Part shown: piece after piece, positions 35,093 through 43,217 of the stretch
Position numbering within the stretch: the stretch's first letter is position 1
Layout of the letters: the number at the start of each line of letters is the position of its first letter
NCBI RefSeq assembly: GCF_004795105.1
Contig: NZ_SSBL01000004.1
Coordinates: 408,590-472,589, forward strand
Direction: 5' to 3'
From: Streptomyces sp. A0642
GTDB lineage: Bacteria > Actinomycetota > Actinomycetes > Streptomycetales > Streptomycetaceae
DNA length: 64,000 bases
The notes under the pieces: generated by a model
What the model saw: only the letters and a program-made list of their open reading frames with translations
Told to the model about the DNA's origin: nothing
The model's database searches: none
Program-made: the position numbers and the translations under genes

Positions 35093-35788
35093 ATGCCGGA
35101 GACCGCACCCCAGCAGACCACGGCCCCGGACGCCGCAGCCGCCTACGCCCCGACCGGACGCACGGTCCCGACCCGCTCGCGCGACCGGGCCTCCTACGAC
35201 CGGGAAACGGTCCACTCGATACTCGACGAGGCGTACGTCTGCCACCTGGGCTTCGTACGGGAGGGCGCCCCCGTGGTCCTTCCCACCCTCTTCGGCCGGG
35301 TCGGCGAACGGCTCTACGTACACGGCTCGACCGGCTCCCGCCCGCTGCGGGCGGCGGGCGGCGGCGCGGAAGGACTGCCCGTCTGCCTGACCGTGACGCA
35401 TGTCGACGGGCTGGTGCTCGCCCGGTCCGCCTTCCACCACTCGCTCAACTACCGCTCCGTGGTCGTCCACGGCGTGGCGCACACGGTGACCGACCCCGAG
35501 GAGCGGCGCGTCGCCCTGGACGCGATCGTGGAGCAGGCCGTACCCGGGCGGTCCGAGGACTGCCGGCCCGCCGACGAGAAGGAACTCGCGGCCACCGCCG
35601 TGATCCGGCTGGACCTGCGGGAGGTGTCCGCCAAGGTCCGCACCGGCGGCACGAACGACGAGGAGCGGGATCTCACCCTGCCCCACTGGGCGGGCGTCGT
35701 CCCCCTCACGCGCGGTTACGCCGAGCCGGTCCCCTCGGACGACCTCGATCCGTCGATCTCCGTCCCCGAGTACCTGAAGGCGCTCTGA
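35093..35788 (+). CDS. pyridoxamine 5'-phosphate oxidase family protein
   Basis: 231 residues. ATG 35093 is chosen over ATG 35081 because GGAG lies 6 nt upstream of the former and the latter abuts the operator palindrome. Flavin-binding split barrel with VCHLGFVREGAPVVLPTLFG, GLVLARSAFHHSLNYRSVVV and an acidic C-terminal half. Paired with a divergent MocR regulator, as is common for flavin/B6-linked proteins. The reaction is not known; PNP oxidase activity is not proven by sequence. Confidence 0.8.
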   Translation: MPETAPQQTTAPDAAAAYAPTGRTVPTRSRDRASYDRETVHSILDEAYVCHLGFVREGAPVVLPTLFGRVGERLYVHGSTGSRPLRAAGGGAEGLPVCLTVTHVDGLVLARSAFHHSLNYRSVVVHGVAHTVTDPEERRVALDAIVEQAVPGRSEDCRPADEKELAATAVIRLDLREVSAKVRTGGTNDEERDLTLPHWAGVVPLTRGYAEPVPSDDLDPSISVPEYLKAL

Positions 35789-35801
35789 ACCGGTCCCGCC
35801 G

Positions 35802-35842
35802 GAGCGGGGGCTGAGCGGCGGCACGCCGGCCGGCCCCCGCTC
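35802..35842. terminator. bidirectional terminator hairpin
   Basis: GAGCGGGGGC (35802-35811) pairs with GCCCCCGCTC (35833-35842) between the convergent PNPOx-like and EamA genes. A short GCCGGCCGGC helix can form inside the loop. Confidence 0.6.
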
Positions 35843-35847
35843 ACCGG

Positions 35848-36804
35848 TCACGCCGCGACGGCCACCTCCCCGCGGGCGCGCGCGACCCCGCGCGTCTCGG
35901 CGACGGCCAGCCCCACCACCGCCGTGAGCAGCAGCAGGGTCCCGGCGACCGTGGCCGCCGTGAGCCGCTCATGGAGCACGACGACGGCGATCGCCGCGGC
36001 ACTCACCGGTTCGAGCAGCATGATCACGGACACGGTGGCGGCCCGCACCGCAGCGGCGCCCGCGAAGTACAGCGCGTAGGCGAGGGCAGTGGGGATCGCC
36101 GCGACGTACAGCAGCAGAGTCACCACCTGCGCCACGTGCTCCGTCCGCGGCACGAGCCCCTCACCGGCCGCCATCGGCAGCAGGAGGACGGCGGCGATTC
36201 CGAACGCCCAGGCGCTGGTGGCGAGCGGGTCCGCGCCGCCGCCGTCCCGGCCGAGCCGGCGGGTGAGGAGGGTGAGCGCGGCGTAGCCGGCCGCGGACAG
36301 CAGGGCCGGCGAGATCCCGGCAGGCCGTACCGTCCCCGTGTCACCGCCGAGCACCAGGACGGCGAGACCGGCCACCGCTCCGGCGATCGCGGCGAGGCCG
36401 CCGAGGCCGAGCCGCTCCCCCATCGTCAGCCGGGCGCCGACGGAGATGAGGACGGGCCCCGCGCCCAGGGTCACCACGGTGGCGACGGCGAGGCCGGTGG
36501 CCTGGACGGCGGCGAAGTACGCGGTCTGGAAGACGGTGAGGCCGATGCCCGTGCCGCCGACGCGCAGCAGCCGGCGACGCGCGGACTCGGCGACGGCGGC
36601 CGGGCGCCCGGGCCGCAGCGCGAGCGCGGCGAGCAGGAGGACGAGGCCGCCCGCACAGCGCCAGAACGACAGGGCGAGGGGGCCGAGATCGCTGGCCGCG
36701 AAGAGCAATGAGGCGGCGGCACCGGCCGTGCCCCAGGCCACTCCGGCGATGATCAGATAGCACAGGCTCCGCCCGACGGGCAGGCCGGAAGCAGGGTTCG
36801 ACAC
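35848..36804 (-). CDS. EamA family transporter with attenuator leader
   Basis: 318 residues from GTG 36804, Shine-Dalgarno GGAGAA. Ten hydrophobic segments in two EamA halves ([40 protein letters not shown]). The 158 bp upstream encode an 11-residue leader peptide with three consecutive prolines followed by a stable hairpin, so translation of the leader probably controls expression of this exporter. Substrate unknown. The other EamA gene lies upstream in the same direction. Confidence 0.86.
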   Translation of the reverse strand: MSNPASGLPVGRSLCYLIIAGVAWGTAGAAASLLFAASDLGPLALSFWRCAGGLVLLLAALALRPGRPAAVAESARRRLLRVGGTGIGLTVFQTAYFAAVQATGLAVATVVTLGAGPVLISVGARLTMGERLGLGGLAAIAGAVAGLAVLVLGGDTGTVRPAGISPALLSAAGYAALTLLTRRLGRDGGGADPLATSAWAFGIAAVLLLPMAAGEGLVPRTEHVAQVVTLLLYVAAIPTALAYALYFAGAAAVRAATVSVIMLLEPVSAAAIAVVVLHERLTAATVAGTLLLLTAVVGLAVAETRGVARARGEVAVAA

Positions 36805-36860
36805 GTGACTTCTCCAGAGGAAGACAGAAAGGCGGTCGCTCGGCTCCGCACGCGGGCAGC

Positions 36861-36899
36861 GACGAACCGCTCGGGGACTGCCCGAGCCCGGTCTTCGTC
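36861..36899 (-). promoter_or_regulatory. attenuator-like hairpin downstream of the leader peptide
   Basis: On the minus strand GACGAA...GCTCGGG-CAGTC-CCCGAGC...TTCGTC forms a long interrupted stem; the inner 7-bp arms are at 36869-36875 and 36881-36887. It begins 17 nt after the leader stop and ends about 57 nt before the EamA start. It could stop transcription or, in an alternate fold, release it when a ribosome stalls on the leader. Confidence 0.5.
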
Positions 36900-36916
36900 A
36901 GGTGGGGCCGCCCGCG

Positions 36917-36952
36917 TCAGGCGGCAGGCGGCGGAAGCACGGTCACACGCAT
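36917..36952 (-). CDS. 11-residue leader peptide MRVTVLPPPAA
   Basis: ATG 36952 with an AGGG Shine-Dalgarno 8 nt upstream, followed by codons for MRVTVLPPPAA and TGA. The Pro-Pro-Pro run is a known ribosome-stalling motif that depends on EF-P. Placed 112 bp ahead of an EamA exporter with a hairpin in between, it fits a translation-coupled attenuator. I recall similar VLPPP-type leaders in actinobacteria but cannot confirm a match here. Confidence 0.55.
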   Translation of the reverse strand: MRVTVLPPPAA

Positions 36953-36962
36953 GATCGTCACC

Positions 36963-37973
36963 CTAGGAGGCGGCACGCCCGGTGGGCAACTGCTCCTCGG
37001 CCGCCGCCCGCTCCCCACCGGGGCCGGATGCGAGGGGGCCGGAGGGCGCCTTGGGCGTGGACGACTGCGCGATGAAGGCCCCGGTCAGCACGAGCGCGCC
37101 CCCGATGAGCTGCGGTGCGGCCAGATGCTCCCCGAGCAGCACCCACGCCAGCACGGTGGCGATCACGGCTTCCAGACAGGCGACGACGCCCGCCACGGCG
37201 GGCGACAGCAGACGCACCGAGATCACGCCGGTCACGTAGGCGATGACGGTGGCGAGCAGCACGATCCAGGCGAGGAGCAGCCAGGCGGGCACATGCGTGC
37301 CGTTCATGGCGGTGTCCCTGCCGAGTACGGACCAGTCCATGCCCCACGGCCGCGCCACGACGGTGAGCACGGCGGCCCCGACCAGTAGTCCGTAGGCGAT
37401 GACACCGACCGGATGCGGCGGCTCGGAACCGCCGGCCGCGTCCGCGCTCCCCTGATCGGAGAGGACGAAGTAGCCGACCTGGCAGCAGGCCGCACCGAGG
37501 GCGAGCAGCAGTCCGAAGGCGTCGAAGCTCAGCCCGGACCACGCCTCGACCACGCAGGCCAGGCCGCCGACCGCGAGGACGACGCCGACGGCGGCCGCCC
37601 TGGTCACCGGTCGGCGCTGGACGAAGCGCACCCAGCAGAGGACCAGCGCCGGTGCCAGGTACTCGACGAGCAGCGCGACACCCACCGGGATGCGGGAGAT
37701 GGCGGCGAAGTAGCAGGCCTGGACGCCCGCGACGGCGAGGAGGCCGAAGCCCAGGAGCAGCACGGGCCGGCTGCGCACCAGGTCCCGGTGGCGCCAGGCG
37801 ACGGGCAGCATGACGAGCGCGGCGCCCGCCACGCGGAGCCACACCACGTGGAGCGGGTCGAGACCCGCCTCGATGAGCGGCTTGGCCGCCACTCCGGAAC
37901 CACCGAATGCGAAGGCCGAGGCGAGGGCGAGCCCCAGGCCGGCGCTTCTCCCCTGAGACGCGTGCATCGGCAC
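36963..37973 (-). CDS. EamA/RhaT family transporter
   Basis: 336 residues from ATG 37973 (MPMHAS; the second Met at 37967 is possible). Ten hydrophobic segments, two EamA halves (SAFAFGGSGVAAKPLIEAGL; AWVLLGEHLAAPQLIGGALV), and a polar Gly/Ser/Pro C-terminal tail of about 40 residues. The stop is 10 bp before the leader peptide start of the next exporter gene. Upstream lies a 30-bp dyad that may be its operator. Confidence 0.85.
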   Translation of the reverse strand: MPMHASQGRSAGLGLALASAFAFGGSGVAAKPLIEAGLDPLHVVWLRVAGAALVMLPVAWRHRDLVRSRPVLLLGFGLLAVAGVQACYFAAISRIPVGVALLVEYLAPALVLCWVRFVQRRPVTRAAAVGVVLAVGGLACVVEAWSGLSFDAFGLLLALGAACCQVGYFVLSDQGSADAAGGSEPPHPVGVIAYGLLVGAAVLTVVARPWGMDWSVLGRDTAMNGTHVPAWLLLAWIVLLATVIAYVTGVISVRLLSPAVAGVVACLEAVIATVLAWVLLGEHLAAPQLIGGALVLTGAFIAQSSTPKAPSGPLASGPGGERAAAEEQLPTGRAAS

Positions 37974-37988
37974 ATCATGACAGCCGAC

Positions 37989-38018
37989 GTCAGGAGCGTC
38001 ACCCCTGTGACGCCTGAC
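37989..38018. promoter_or_regulatory. 30-bp dyad with repeated TGACGC elements
   Basis: GTCAGG-A-GCGTCAC-CCCT-GTGACGC-CTGAC: perfect inner 7-bp arms (37996-38002, 38007-38013) extended by outer arms with a one-base bulge, 16 bp upstream of the EamA start. Further TGACGC-type elements follow at 38041-38056. It is a good candidate for cooperative regulator binding. The remaining sequence to 38359 shows no gene that I can support. Confidence 0.5.
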
Positions 38019-38359
38019 GCGAGTAACACTCTGATGTCATTGACGCCCCTGACAGGAGCAAAAGGGGCGCCTGCATCGGTCCTCGGCCGTCCACCCCGCG
38101 CCGCGGCGCTCCATCCGGTCGCCCCGCCGGCGGGCGACGGCGACGGCATCCACGCAGTCGCGTCCGGGCGATCAGTCCGTCCACGACGTGGAGACCCGCC
38201 AGCCGGGGGACGCCCGCGCGGCCCCGTCGCTCGCTCGATCCCGGCCCCCTGCCTGGCTATGACCGTGAACTGAGCGTTCGGCGGCGTGGGCGGCCACGTC
38301 ACCGGCTTCGCGGCACGAGGGGAACCCGGGAGCGGAGAACGGGGCTTCGTGTCCGGCGG

Positions 38360-38893
38360 TCACCCCCGGCCGGACACCTGCACGATCCGGCTCGCGAGCA
38401 GGGCCGCGTCGACGCCCGCCCGCTCCAGCACCTCGACGGCCCGGCTCCCCGGGTCCGCGGCCAGCGCCGCCAGCAGGTCGAGCCCGCCGGCCTGTTCACG
38501 TCCGCGGTCCCGGGCCCGACGGGACGCACCCGCCATCGCGGACGCGACCGAGGGCGACCAGCCCTCGGCACCCCCGTCCGTGACCGACGGGGTGGCACCC
38601 GAGTCCTCCACCGCACCCTGCCAGCGGAGGCCGTACCCGATGCTGCGCTGCACGAGGTAGCCGAGCACTCTGGCCAACTGCGGGCCGCCGTCGAAAGCCG
38701 CGCGGACCTCGGGGTCCGACTCGATGAGGGAATGCAGCAGGTGAGCCGTGTCGATCTGCCGGTCACCGTCACGCAGGGCGCGCCTGCGCGCACTCGTCAC
38801 CACGGCGGCCAGCGCATCCGCGAGTCCGATGCCGGGCTCGGCACTGTGGTCGGGAGCGGGCTGTCGAGGGGTCTGCGGGGGCCGGTTCTGCAC
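38360..38893 (-). CDS. stand-alone Clp N-terminal domain protein
   Basis: 177 residues with two Clp-N repeats, the first around ADALAAVVTSARRRALRDGD then IDTAHLLHSLIES, the second around ASRRARDRGREQAGGLDLLA then ALAADPGSRAVEVLERAGVD. No AAA+ ATPase domain follows, so it is not a ClpC/ClpB chaperone but an adaptor-like or decoy-like protein. Such short Clp-N proteins occur in several copies in streptomycetes. A 47-residue linker separates the repeats. Confidence 0.82.
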   Translation of the reverse strand: MQNRPPQTPRQPAPDHSAEPGIGLADALAAVVTSARRRALRDGDRQIDTAHLLHSLIESDPEVRAAFDGGPQLARVLGYLVQRSIGYGLRWQGAVEDSGATPSVTDGGAEGWSPSVASAMAGASRRARDRGREQAGGLDLLAALAADPGSRAVEVLERAGVDAALLASRIVQVSGRG

Positions 38894-39137
38894 CTTCCCA
38901 CCCCATCAGCCAGAACGGCCCGGAGCGTCCCCGGAGAGTCTCATTGCCGCCTCCCACCCGAGTTGGGCACAGAGGAGCGAGACCTCCTCCTTACGGATGA
39001 GATCGCGCCGTTCGGGGTCGGGATTCGGGCAAACGGCGCGCGCCGCCTTGCCTTGCGCTCCCGGAGCAACCGGAAGCCCGCCCCTTTACGTCTCACAGAC
39101 GGGAACACCGTTACGGCGGCGGAGGGGGGTGCCGGAG

Positions 39138-39332
39138 GTGAGCTGGCTCGTCTCCCTGCCGGCGCTCGACGGGCGCGATTACGTCTACCGCGTCCACGCG
39201 CCGTCCGACGCGCTGCGTGCGGACCTCTTCTGGGCGGCGTTCCACTGCCATGACGACGGGCCGCATCCCCGTGCCTCCGACCGGTTCGACGCGGCCCTGA
39301 TCTGGCGCGCCGGAACCGACCGGCAGATCTGA
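39138..39332 (+). CDS. small hypothetical protein
   Basis: 64 residues from GTG 39138 (VSWLVSLPALDGRDYVYRVH). A GGAGGGG stretch lies about 10 nt upstream; GTG 39129 is too close to it. The product is soluble with several aromatic residues (DLFWAAFHCHDDGPHPR). Codon third positions are G/C rich as in its neighbours. No family recognised. Confidence 0.4.
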   Translation: MSWLVSLPALDGRDYVYRVHAPSDALRADLFWAAFHCHDDGPHPRASDRFDAALIWRAGTDRQI

Positions 39333-39410
39333 CGCTTCATCAGTATTGAATGTTCTGGCCGCTGCCGCTACGTTCCGCGACACCGTTACCCGTCGAGAAG
39401 GGGTGGTCGC

Positions 39411-39842
39411 ATGGCCGAAGTCAGTGCAGAGGCGCGCATCGCAGCACCGGCCGGGAAGGTCTGGGACCAGCTGACGGACTTCAGCACGTACGGCGAGTGG
39501 AACGCCACCCACACCAGCTTCCCCAAGGGCGGCCCGGCCACCCTCGAACTCGCGGGCACCTACGAGGAGAACATGAAGCTCATGGGGTTCCCCGCCGAGG
39601 TGACCTGGACGGTCTCGGAGCTGGAGGACGGCCGCCTGCTGACGACCACAGGCAAAGGGCCGATGGGCGTCAACCTGAAGATGAGCTACGTGCTGACACC
39701 GGACGGGGAAGCGACCACGATCCGCATCGACGGCGAGTTCACCGGGGCAGCGGTCTCGTTGATGGCCGGCAAGCTGAAGGATTCGGCCACCGCGGCGCTC
39801 ATCGAGTCGCTGCGCAAGCTGGACGGCCTGATCGTCGCCTGA
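39411..39842 (+). CDS. SRPBCC family protein (START/polyketide cyclase-like)
   Basis: 143 residues. VSAEARIAAPAGKVWDQLTD at the start, then STYGEWNATHTSFPKGGP and a C-terminal long helix (LKDSATAALIESLRKLDGLI) form the helix-grip fold that holds hydrophobic ligands. Type II toxin-like or coenzyme-Q-binding-like members share this layout. The ligand is unknown. Preceded by GAAGGGG as Shine-Dalgarno. Confidence 0.82.
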   Translation: MAEVSAEARIAAPAGKVWDQLTDFSTYGEWNATHTSFPKGGPATLELAGTYEENMKLMGFPAEVTWTVSELEDGRLLTTTGKGPMGVNLKMSYVLTPDGEATTIRIDGEFTGAAVSLMAGKLKDSATAALIESLRKLDGLIVA

Positions 39843-39966
39843 CCCCCGCACGACTGCCGCCGCACTCGGCGAGCAGGGACCCAACCCGCTGCCGGGCGGG
39901 GCGGCATGGCGCGACTCCCGGCGGGCCGGGCAGGGGCGATGAAGCGACTCCCCCTGCCCGGACGGG

Positions 39967-40186
39967 CTAGGGCGTGTTTCGAAAGTAGCGCTGTCCGCCC
40001 GGAGGGCGGGCTCGGCGGCGTCTGGTGCGTGCGATCGCAAGGCGGAGGGGCGCCCCGATACTGGTTGCATCGGGGCGACCCCGACAACGCGGCGAGCAAT
40101 GGGGTCTCCCCTGCTCGAGCGAAGCCGAGAGCTCGGGGAAGTGCCAGGCGTCGCCGAGCAGGCGGGACTTTCGAAACACGCCCTAG
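39967..40186. mobile_element. 220-bp MITE-like element with perfect 20-bp terminal inverted repeats
   Basis: Ends read CTAGGGCGTGTTTCGAAAG(T) at 39967-39986 and its exact reverse complement at 40167-40186. The interior has a GCCCCGAT/ATCGGGGC hairpin and no coding frame. The CTAG at each tip could be a target duplication as made by IS5-type transposases. Elements with this GGGCGTGTTTCGAAAG end recur in Streptomyces genomes to my knowledge; the mobilising transposase is not in this window. Confidence 0.8.
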
Positions 40187-40784
40187 CGGCATCAGGCGCA
40201 CGAGTAGCCCCGCCGGAGACGAACACCCGTCACCGCAGCGGGAATTGCCGTTCCACAACAGGCCCTGACGGCGCACCCCGCACCCCTGCCGCGTCACCCC
40301 GGCCCGGGCGCTGCGCTCCGAGCCGTGAAGGCGGAGTCGACCCGCCCTCGCGCCGCTCCGGCGGCTCCGGCAGCCCCGGCCGTCGCGCGGCCGTGCACAC
40401 ACGAGCGGGCACCGGGGCGGCCGAGGCCGGCCGCACCCCACGGGACCTCCGCGGGCCATCCGGGAGCCCGCGGGTGCGGCGCCTCCACGCCACGCGGCCG
40501 GAGCTCCCCGCCCCGCGGACCCCCGGCGCGATCGCAGGCGCCGAGCAGCGCCCCCGGGTCGCCCACCGGCCTCTCCCCCGCCAGAGAGCACGGACGTTCC
40601 CGGCCAAGGGGCACACACACCGTCCACCCCCGCCTGAGATCACCCATTCTGGCGCACTATCGGCTACTCAGGGTATTCCTCGGCGTTTTGTCGGTGTTGG
40701 CTCGCATTTCTCCCCGGAGTCATGGCATCTCTTAGGCGATCGGTTGATCAGTACGACAATCATCCCGGCTCGAAGGAGTTCAGC
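40187..40784. other. 598-bp intergenic region without recognisable gene
   Basis: Proline/arginine-type frames exist on both strands but none has family motifs or a convincing ribosome site. The last 130 bp are less GC-rich (GGCGTTTTGTCGGTGTTGG and following) and should contain the promoter of the secreted protein gene at 40785. Confidence 0.5.
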
Positions 40785-41495
40785 ATGCGCATTTCCGCTT
40801 CCATCCGTTCCCGCAGCGCCCGCGCAGGCGCCGCCGCAGTCGCTGCGGTCGCGATCGCCGGAGCCACGCTGGCCGGGGCGACCACCGCCTCCGCACTGGG
40901 CGAGAGCGGTGACATCGATGTCCGCTCGAGCGGCTGGAGCTCCCGCGGCGGCGACGGCCTCGAGGTCTGCAAGTTCGTCCTCACCGCCAGCAACTTCGGG
41001 GATCTCCCGTTCGTTCCGTGGACGATCACCGCGCAGCCCCCGACCGTCCCCCCGGGCAACATCCTGCAGAGCACGCTGCCGCTCGTGAACGGTTCGGCGC
41101 GCAGCCAGGAGTACCTGCTCCCTGAGGGCACGTACCAGCTGACGTGGGTCGCCGGTCCGGTGAAGACGAAGACCTTCAAGGTCGACTGCACCAAGCCCGC
41201 CGAGAGGGGCGGCCGCGGAGAGGGCGGCGCCCAGGGCTCGTCCGCGGGCGACTCCCGGGGCTCGTCCGAGGGCGGCTCCGAAGGCTCGTCGAATGCGGGT
41301 TCCGACGCCGGATACGAGCGGCCCTCGGGCGGCGTTCCCGCCGGCGGCGGTGGCGTGCCGGACATGGAGAGCGCCGGCTCCGAGAGCGACTCGAACGTCG
41401 GCACCACCGCTGCGCTGGCGGCCGGAGCGGCCGGCGCCGCGGGGCTGATCATGGTCCGCCGATCCGCACGCCGCCGTGCCCGTCACGAGGCATAG
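40785..41495 (+). CDS. secreted, C-terminally anchored surface protein
   Basis: 236 residues from ATG 40785 with GAAGGAG 6 nt upstream. Sec signal peptide 1-38 (RSRSARAGAAAVAAVAIAGA, cleavage near ASA). A folded domain with two cysteines (EVCKFVLTASN; FKVDCTKP) is followed by a Gly/Ser-rich stalk and a C-terminal hydrophobic segment with basic end (AALAAGAAGAAGLIMVRRSA). That is the plan of a sortase substrate, but no LPXTG or LAXTG is present before the segment. A class F sortase gene overlaps its 3' end. Confidence 0.72.
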   Translation: MRISASIRSRSARAGAAAVAAVAIAGATLAGATTASALGESGDIDVRSSGWSSRGGDGLEVCKFVLTASNFGDLPFVPWTITAQPPTVPPGNILQSTLPLVNGSARSQEYLLPEGTYQLTWVAGPVKTKTFKVDCTKPAERGGRGEGGAQGSSAGDSRGSSEGGSEGSSNAGSDAGYERPSGGVPAGGGGVPDMESAGSESDSNVGTTAALAAGAAGAAGLIMVRRSARRRARHEA

Positions 41496-42165
41496 TCCCC
41501 GCAGCAGACGGCGGCGACGAGGGCCTACGCGCGCATGTCGCCTCACGATGACCCTGTGCGTGTTCTCCTCGGTGGTGACCGGCGTCGTCTGGGCGAGCTC
41601 CGGCTCGCCCGACGACCAGTCGGTCACCGCCGCCCGCGACGGTGACGCCGCGGGGGGCGGCGACCGGCCGGCCCCGCGGGCTTCACATCCACCCCTGGTG
41701 CGCTCACGCCCGGTGAAGGTCTCCGTGCCCGCCATCTTCATCGAGGCTCCGGTCACCGGTCTGGGGCTCGACAAGAAGGGGCACCTCGGCGCCCCGCCGT
41801 TGAGCAGGCCGAAGGAGGTGGGCTGGTACCGGAACGGCCCCTCGCCCGGCGAGGCGGGCACCTCCCTGATCGTCGGTCACCGCGACACGGAGACCGGGCC
41901 GGCGATCTTCCTCAACCTCAACGCCCTGCACCGGGGCGACACGGTGAAGGTCGCGCGGGCCGACCGGGTGACCGCGGTCTTCACCGTTGACGAGGTCAAG
42001 ACGTACACGAAGGACAAGTTCCCGGACGACAAGGTGTACGGGCCCACCAAGCGCCCGGAGCTGCGGCTCATGACGTGCGGTGGGCGTTTCAACAAGAAGA
42101 AGGGCTACTCGGCCAATGTGGTCGTCTTCGCCCATCTGACCTCACTGAAGAAGCAGGCGGCCTGA
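41476..42165 (+). CDS. class F sortase
   Basis: 229 residues if GTG 41476 is used (overlapping the previous gene by 20 bp and giving an Arg-rich N-terminus before the membrane anchor TLCVFSSVVTGVVWASSG); ATG 41548 would remove the charged part. Sortase core with His135 in VGHRDT, Cys201 in LMTCGG and Arg204 in GGRF. Class F enzymes are the actinobacterial sortases near single surface proteins, so it probably anchors or processes the protein encoded just upstream. Confidence 0.83.
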   Translation: MPVTRHSPRSRRRRRGPTRACRLTMTLCVFSSVVTGVVWASSGSPDDQSVTAARDGDAAGGGDRPAPRASHPPLVRSRPVKVSVPAIFIEAPVTGLGLDKKGHLGAPPLSRPKEVGWYRNGPSPGEAGTSLIVGHRDTETGPAIFLNLNALHRGDTVKVARADRVTAVFTVDEVKTYTKDKFPDDKVYGPTKRPELRLMTCGGRFNKKKGYSANVVVFAHLTSLKKQAA

Positions 42166-42187
42166 GAGCCGTCGGCGGCAGGGAAGC

Positions 42188-42217
42188 GGCCGGTGCCTCG
42201 GGGGCGAGGCACCGGCC
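42188..42217 (+). terminator. terminator after the sortase gene
   Basis: GGCCGGTGCCTCG-GGGG-CGAGGCACCGGCC, perfect 13-bp arms and a 4-nt loop, 22 bp after the sortase stop; TTCC follows. Confidence 0.75.
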
Positions 42218-42334
42218 TTCCGCATTCCTTCCCGGCCGTGGCGGGCCCGGGGCCGAAGCCCGCAGGGCCGTCCGCCCCCGGCCCCGACCGGGCACGACAC
42301 CTCCACACCCCCCGACGCGATCACGCGACAACCT

Positions 42335-42369
42335 CGAAGGGTCCCGCGGCCATGCCGCGGGACCCTTCG
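42335..42369. terminator. perfect 15-bp-arm hairpin before the PadR gene end
   Basis: CGAAGGGTCCCGCGG (42335-42349) pairs with CCGCGGGACCCTTCG (42355-42369); loop of 5 nt. It lies 50 bp from the PadR stop and can terminate transcription from either side. Confidence 0.65.
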
Positions 42370-42418
42370 GTTCTCCCTGCTCGGTTCTTCCGCCACCGGC
42401 TCAGCGCTCGCCCCGGCG

Positions 42419-43051
42419 TCAGTCCTCGTCGGCGAGGATGAGGTAGAGCTTCTTGCGCGCCTCGTTCACGACCGCGAGCGCCTTTTCCCGCTGCTCGGGC
42501 GTGCCGGTCTTCCATACCTGGCCGAACGCCTCCATCAGGCCGAAACCGGTCTGCCGGATCTCGTTGACGGTCTCCCAGTCGACCCCGCGGCCGGCTTCCT
42601 CCCACGGTGCGTCCGCCGCCGAGTCCGCTTCGGTGCGGCCCGCGTCGGTGAGGGTGAACAGCTTCTTGCCGCCCTCGCTCGCACTGACGATCAGGCCCTC
42701 GTCCTCCAGCAGCTGAAGGGTCGGGTACACCGAGCCGGGACTGGGCCGCCAGGCACCCCCGCTGCGCTCGCCGATCTCCTGGATCATCTCGTAGCCGTGC
42801 ATCGGCCGGTCCTTCAGCAGCGCGAGGATCGACGCGCGTACGTCACCGCGGCGCGCCCTCCCCCGGCCGCCGCCGCGGCCGCGCCCTCCGCCGAACGGGC
42901 CGCCCCCGAAGGGGCCGCCACCGAACGGCGGGCCGAACTGCCCGAAGGCCGCCCGGCGCCCCTCGAAGTCACCCCGCTCGTACTGACCGGGCCCGAAGGG
43001 GCCCCGCCCCTTGCCGCGTCCGTGTCCATGCTCATGTCCGTGTCCACGCAT
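42419..43051 (-). CDS. PadR family transcriptional regulator with Gly/His-rich N-terminus
   Basis: 210 residues. Residues 1-67 are low-complexity (HGHEHGHGRGKGRG, then FGGGPFGGGPFGGG), possibly metal-binding. The PadR winged helix follows: RASILALLKDRPMHGYEMIQ, GSVYPTLQLLEDEGLI, FTLTDAGR. A C-terminal helical dimerisation region completes it. A CGATATATCG palindrome lies 59 bp upstream of the start, typical of PadR autoregulation. Confidence 0.87.
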   Translation of the reverse strand: MRGHGHEHGHGRGKGRGPFGPGQYERGDFEGRRAAFGQFGPPFGGGPFGGGPFGGGRGRGGGRGRARRGDVRASILALLKDRPMHGYEMIQEIGERSGGAWRPSPGSVYPTLQLLEDEGLIVSASEGGKKLFTLTDAGRTEADSAADAPWEEAGRGVDWETVNEIRQTGFGLMEAFGQVWKTGTPEQREKALAVVNEARKKLYLILADED

Positions 43052-43110
43052 GACCGTAGTCCTCCTCAGACTGATCGTTCATCTATCACCGCACTGTCGC
43101 GATGCGTCAA

Positions 43111-43120
43111 CGATATATCG
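43111..43120. promoter_or_regulatory. PadR-type operator
   Basis: CGATATATCG, a perfect 10-bp palindrome in the divergent promoter between PadR and phzF-like genes; AT-rich sites of this kind are commonly bound by Streptomyces PadR proteins. It stands out from the surrounding GC-rich sequence. Confidence 0.5.
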
Positions 43121-43217
43121 GAACCTGTCGTTCGGACAACCCCTTGCGCCGGTTCTCGAGCCGCCGACCCGGAATTGGCCTTGGCCTGCCGCCTGGCCGC
43201 GCCTCTACCGTCGGATC

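Noticed and set aside
40187..40784. Several 120-140 codon frames after the MITE-like element
   Set aside because: Pro/Arg-rich in all frames, no ribosome site and no conserved motif; better treated as non-coding.
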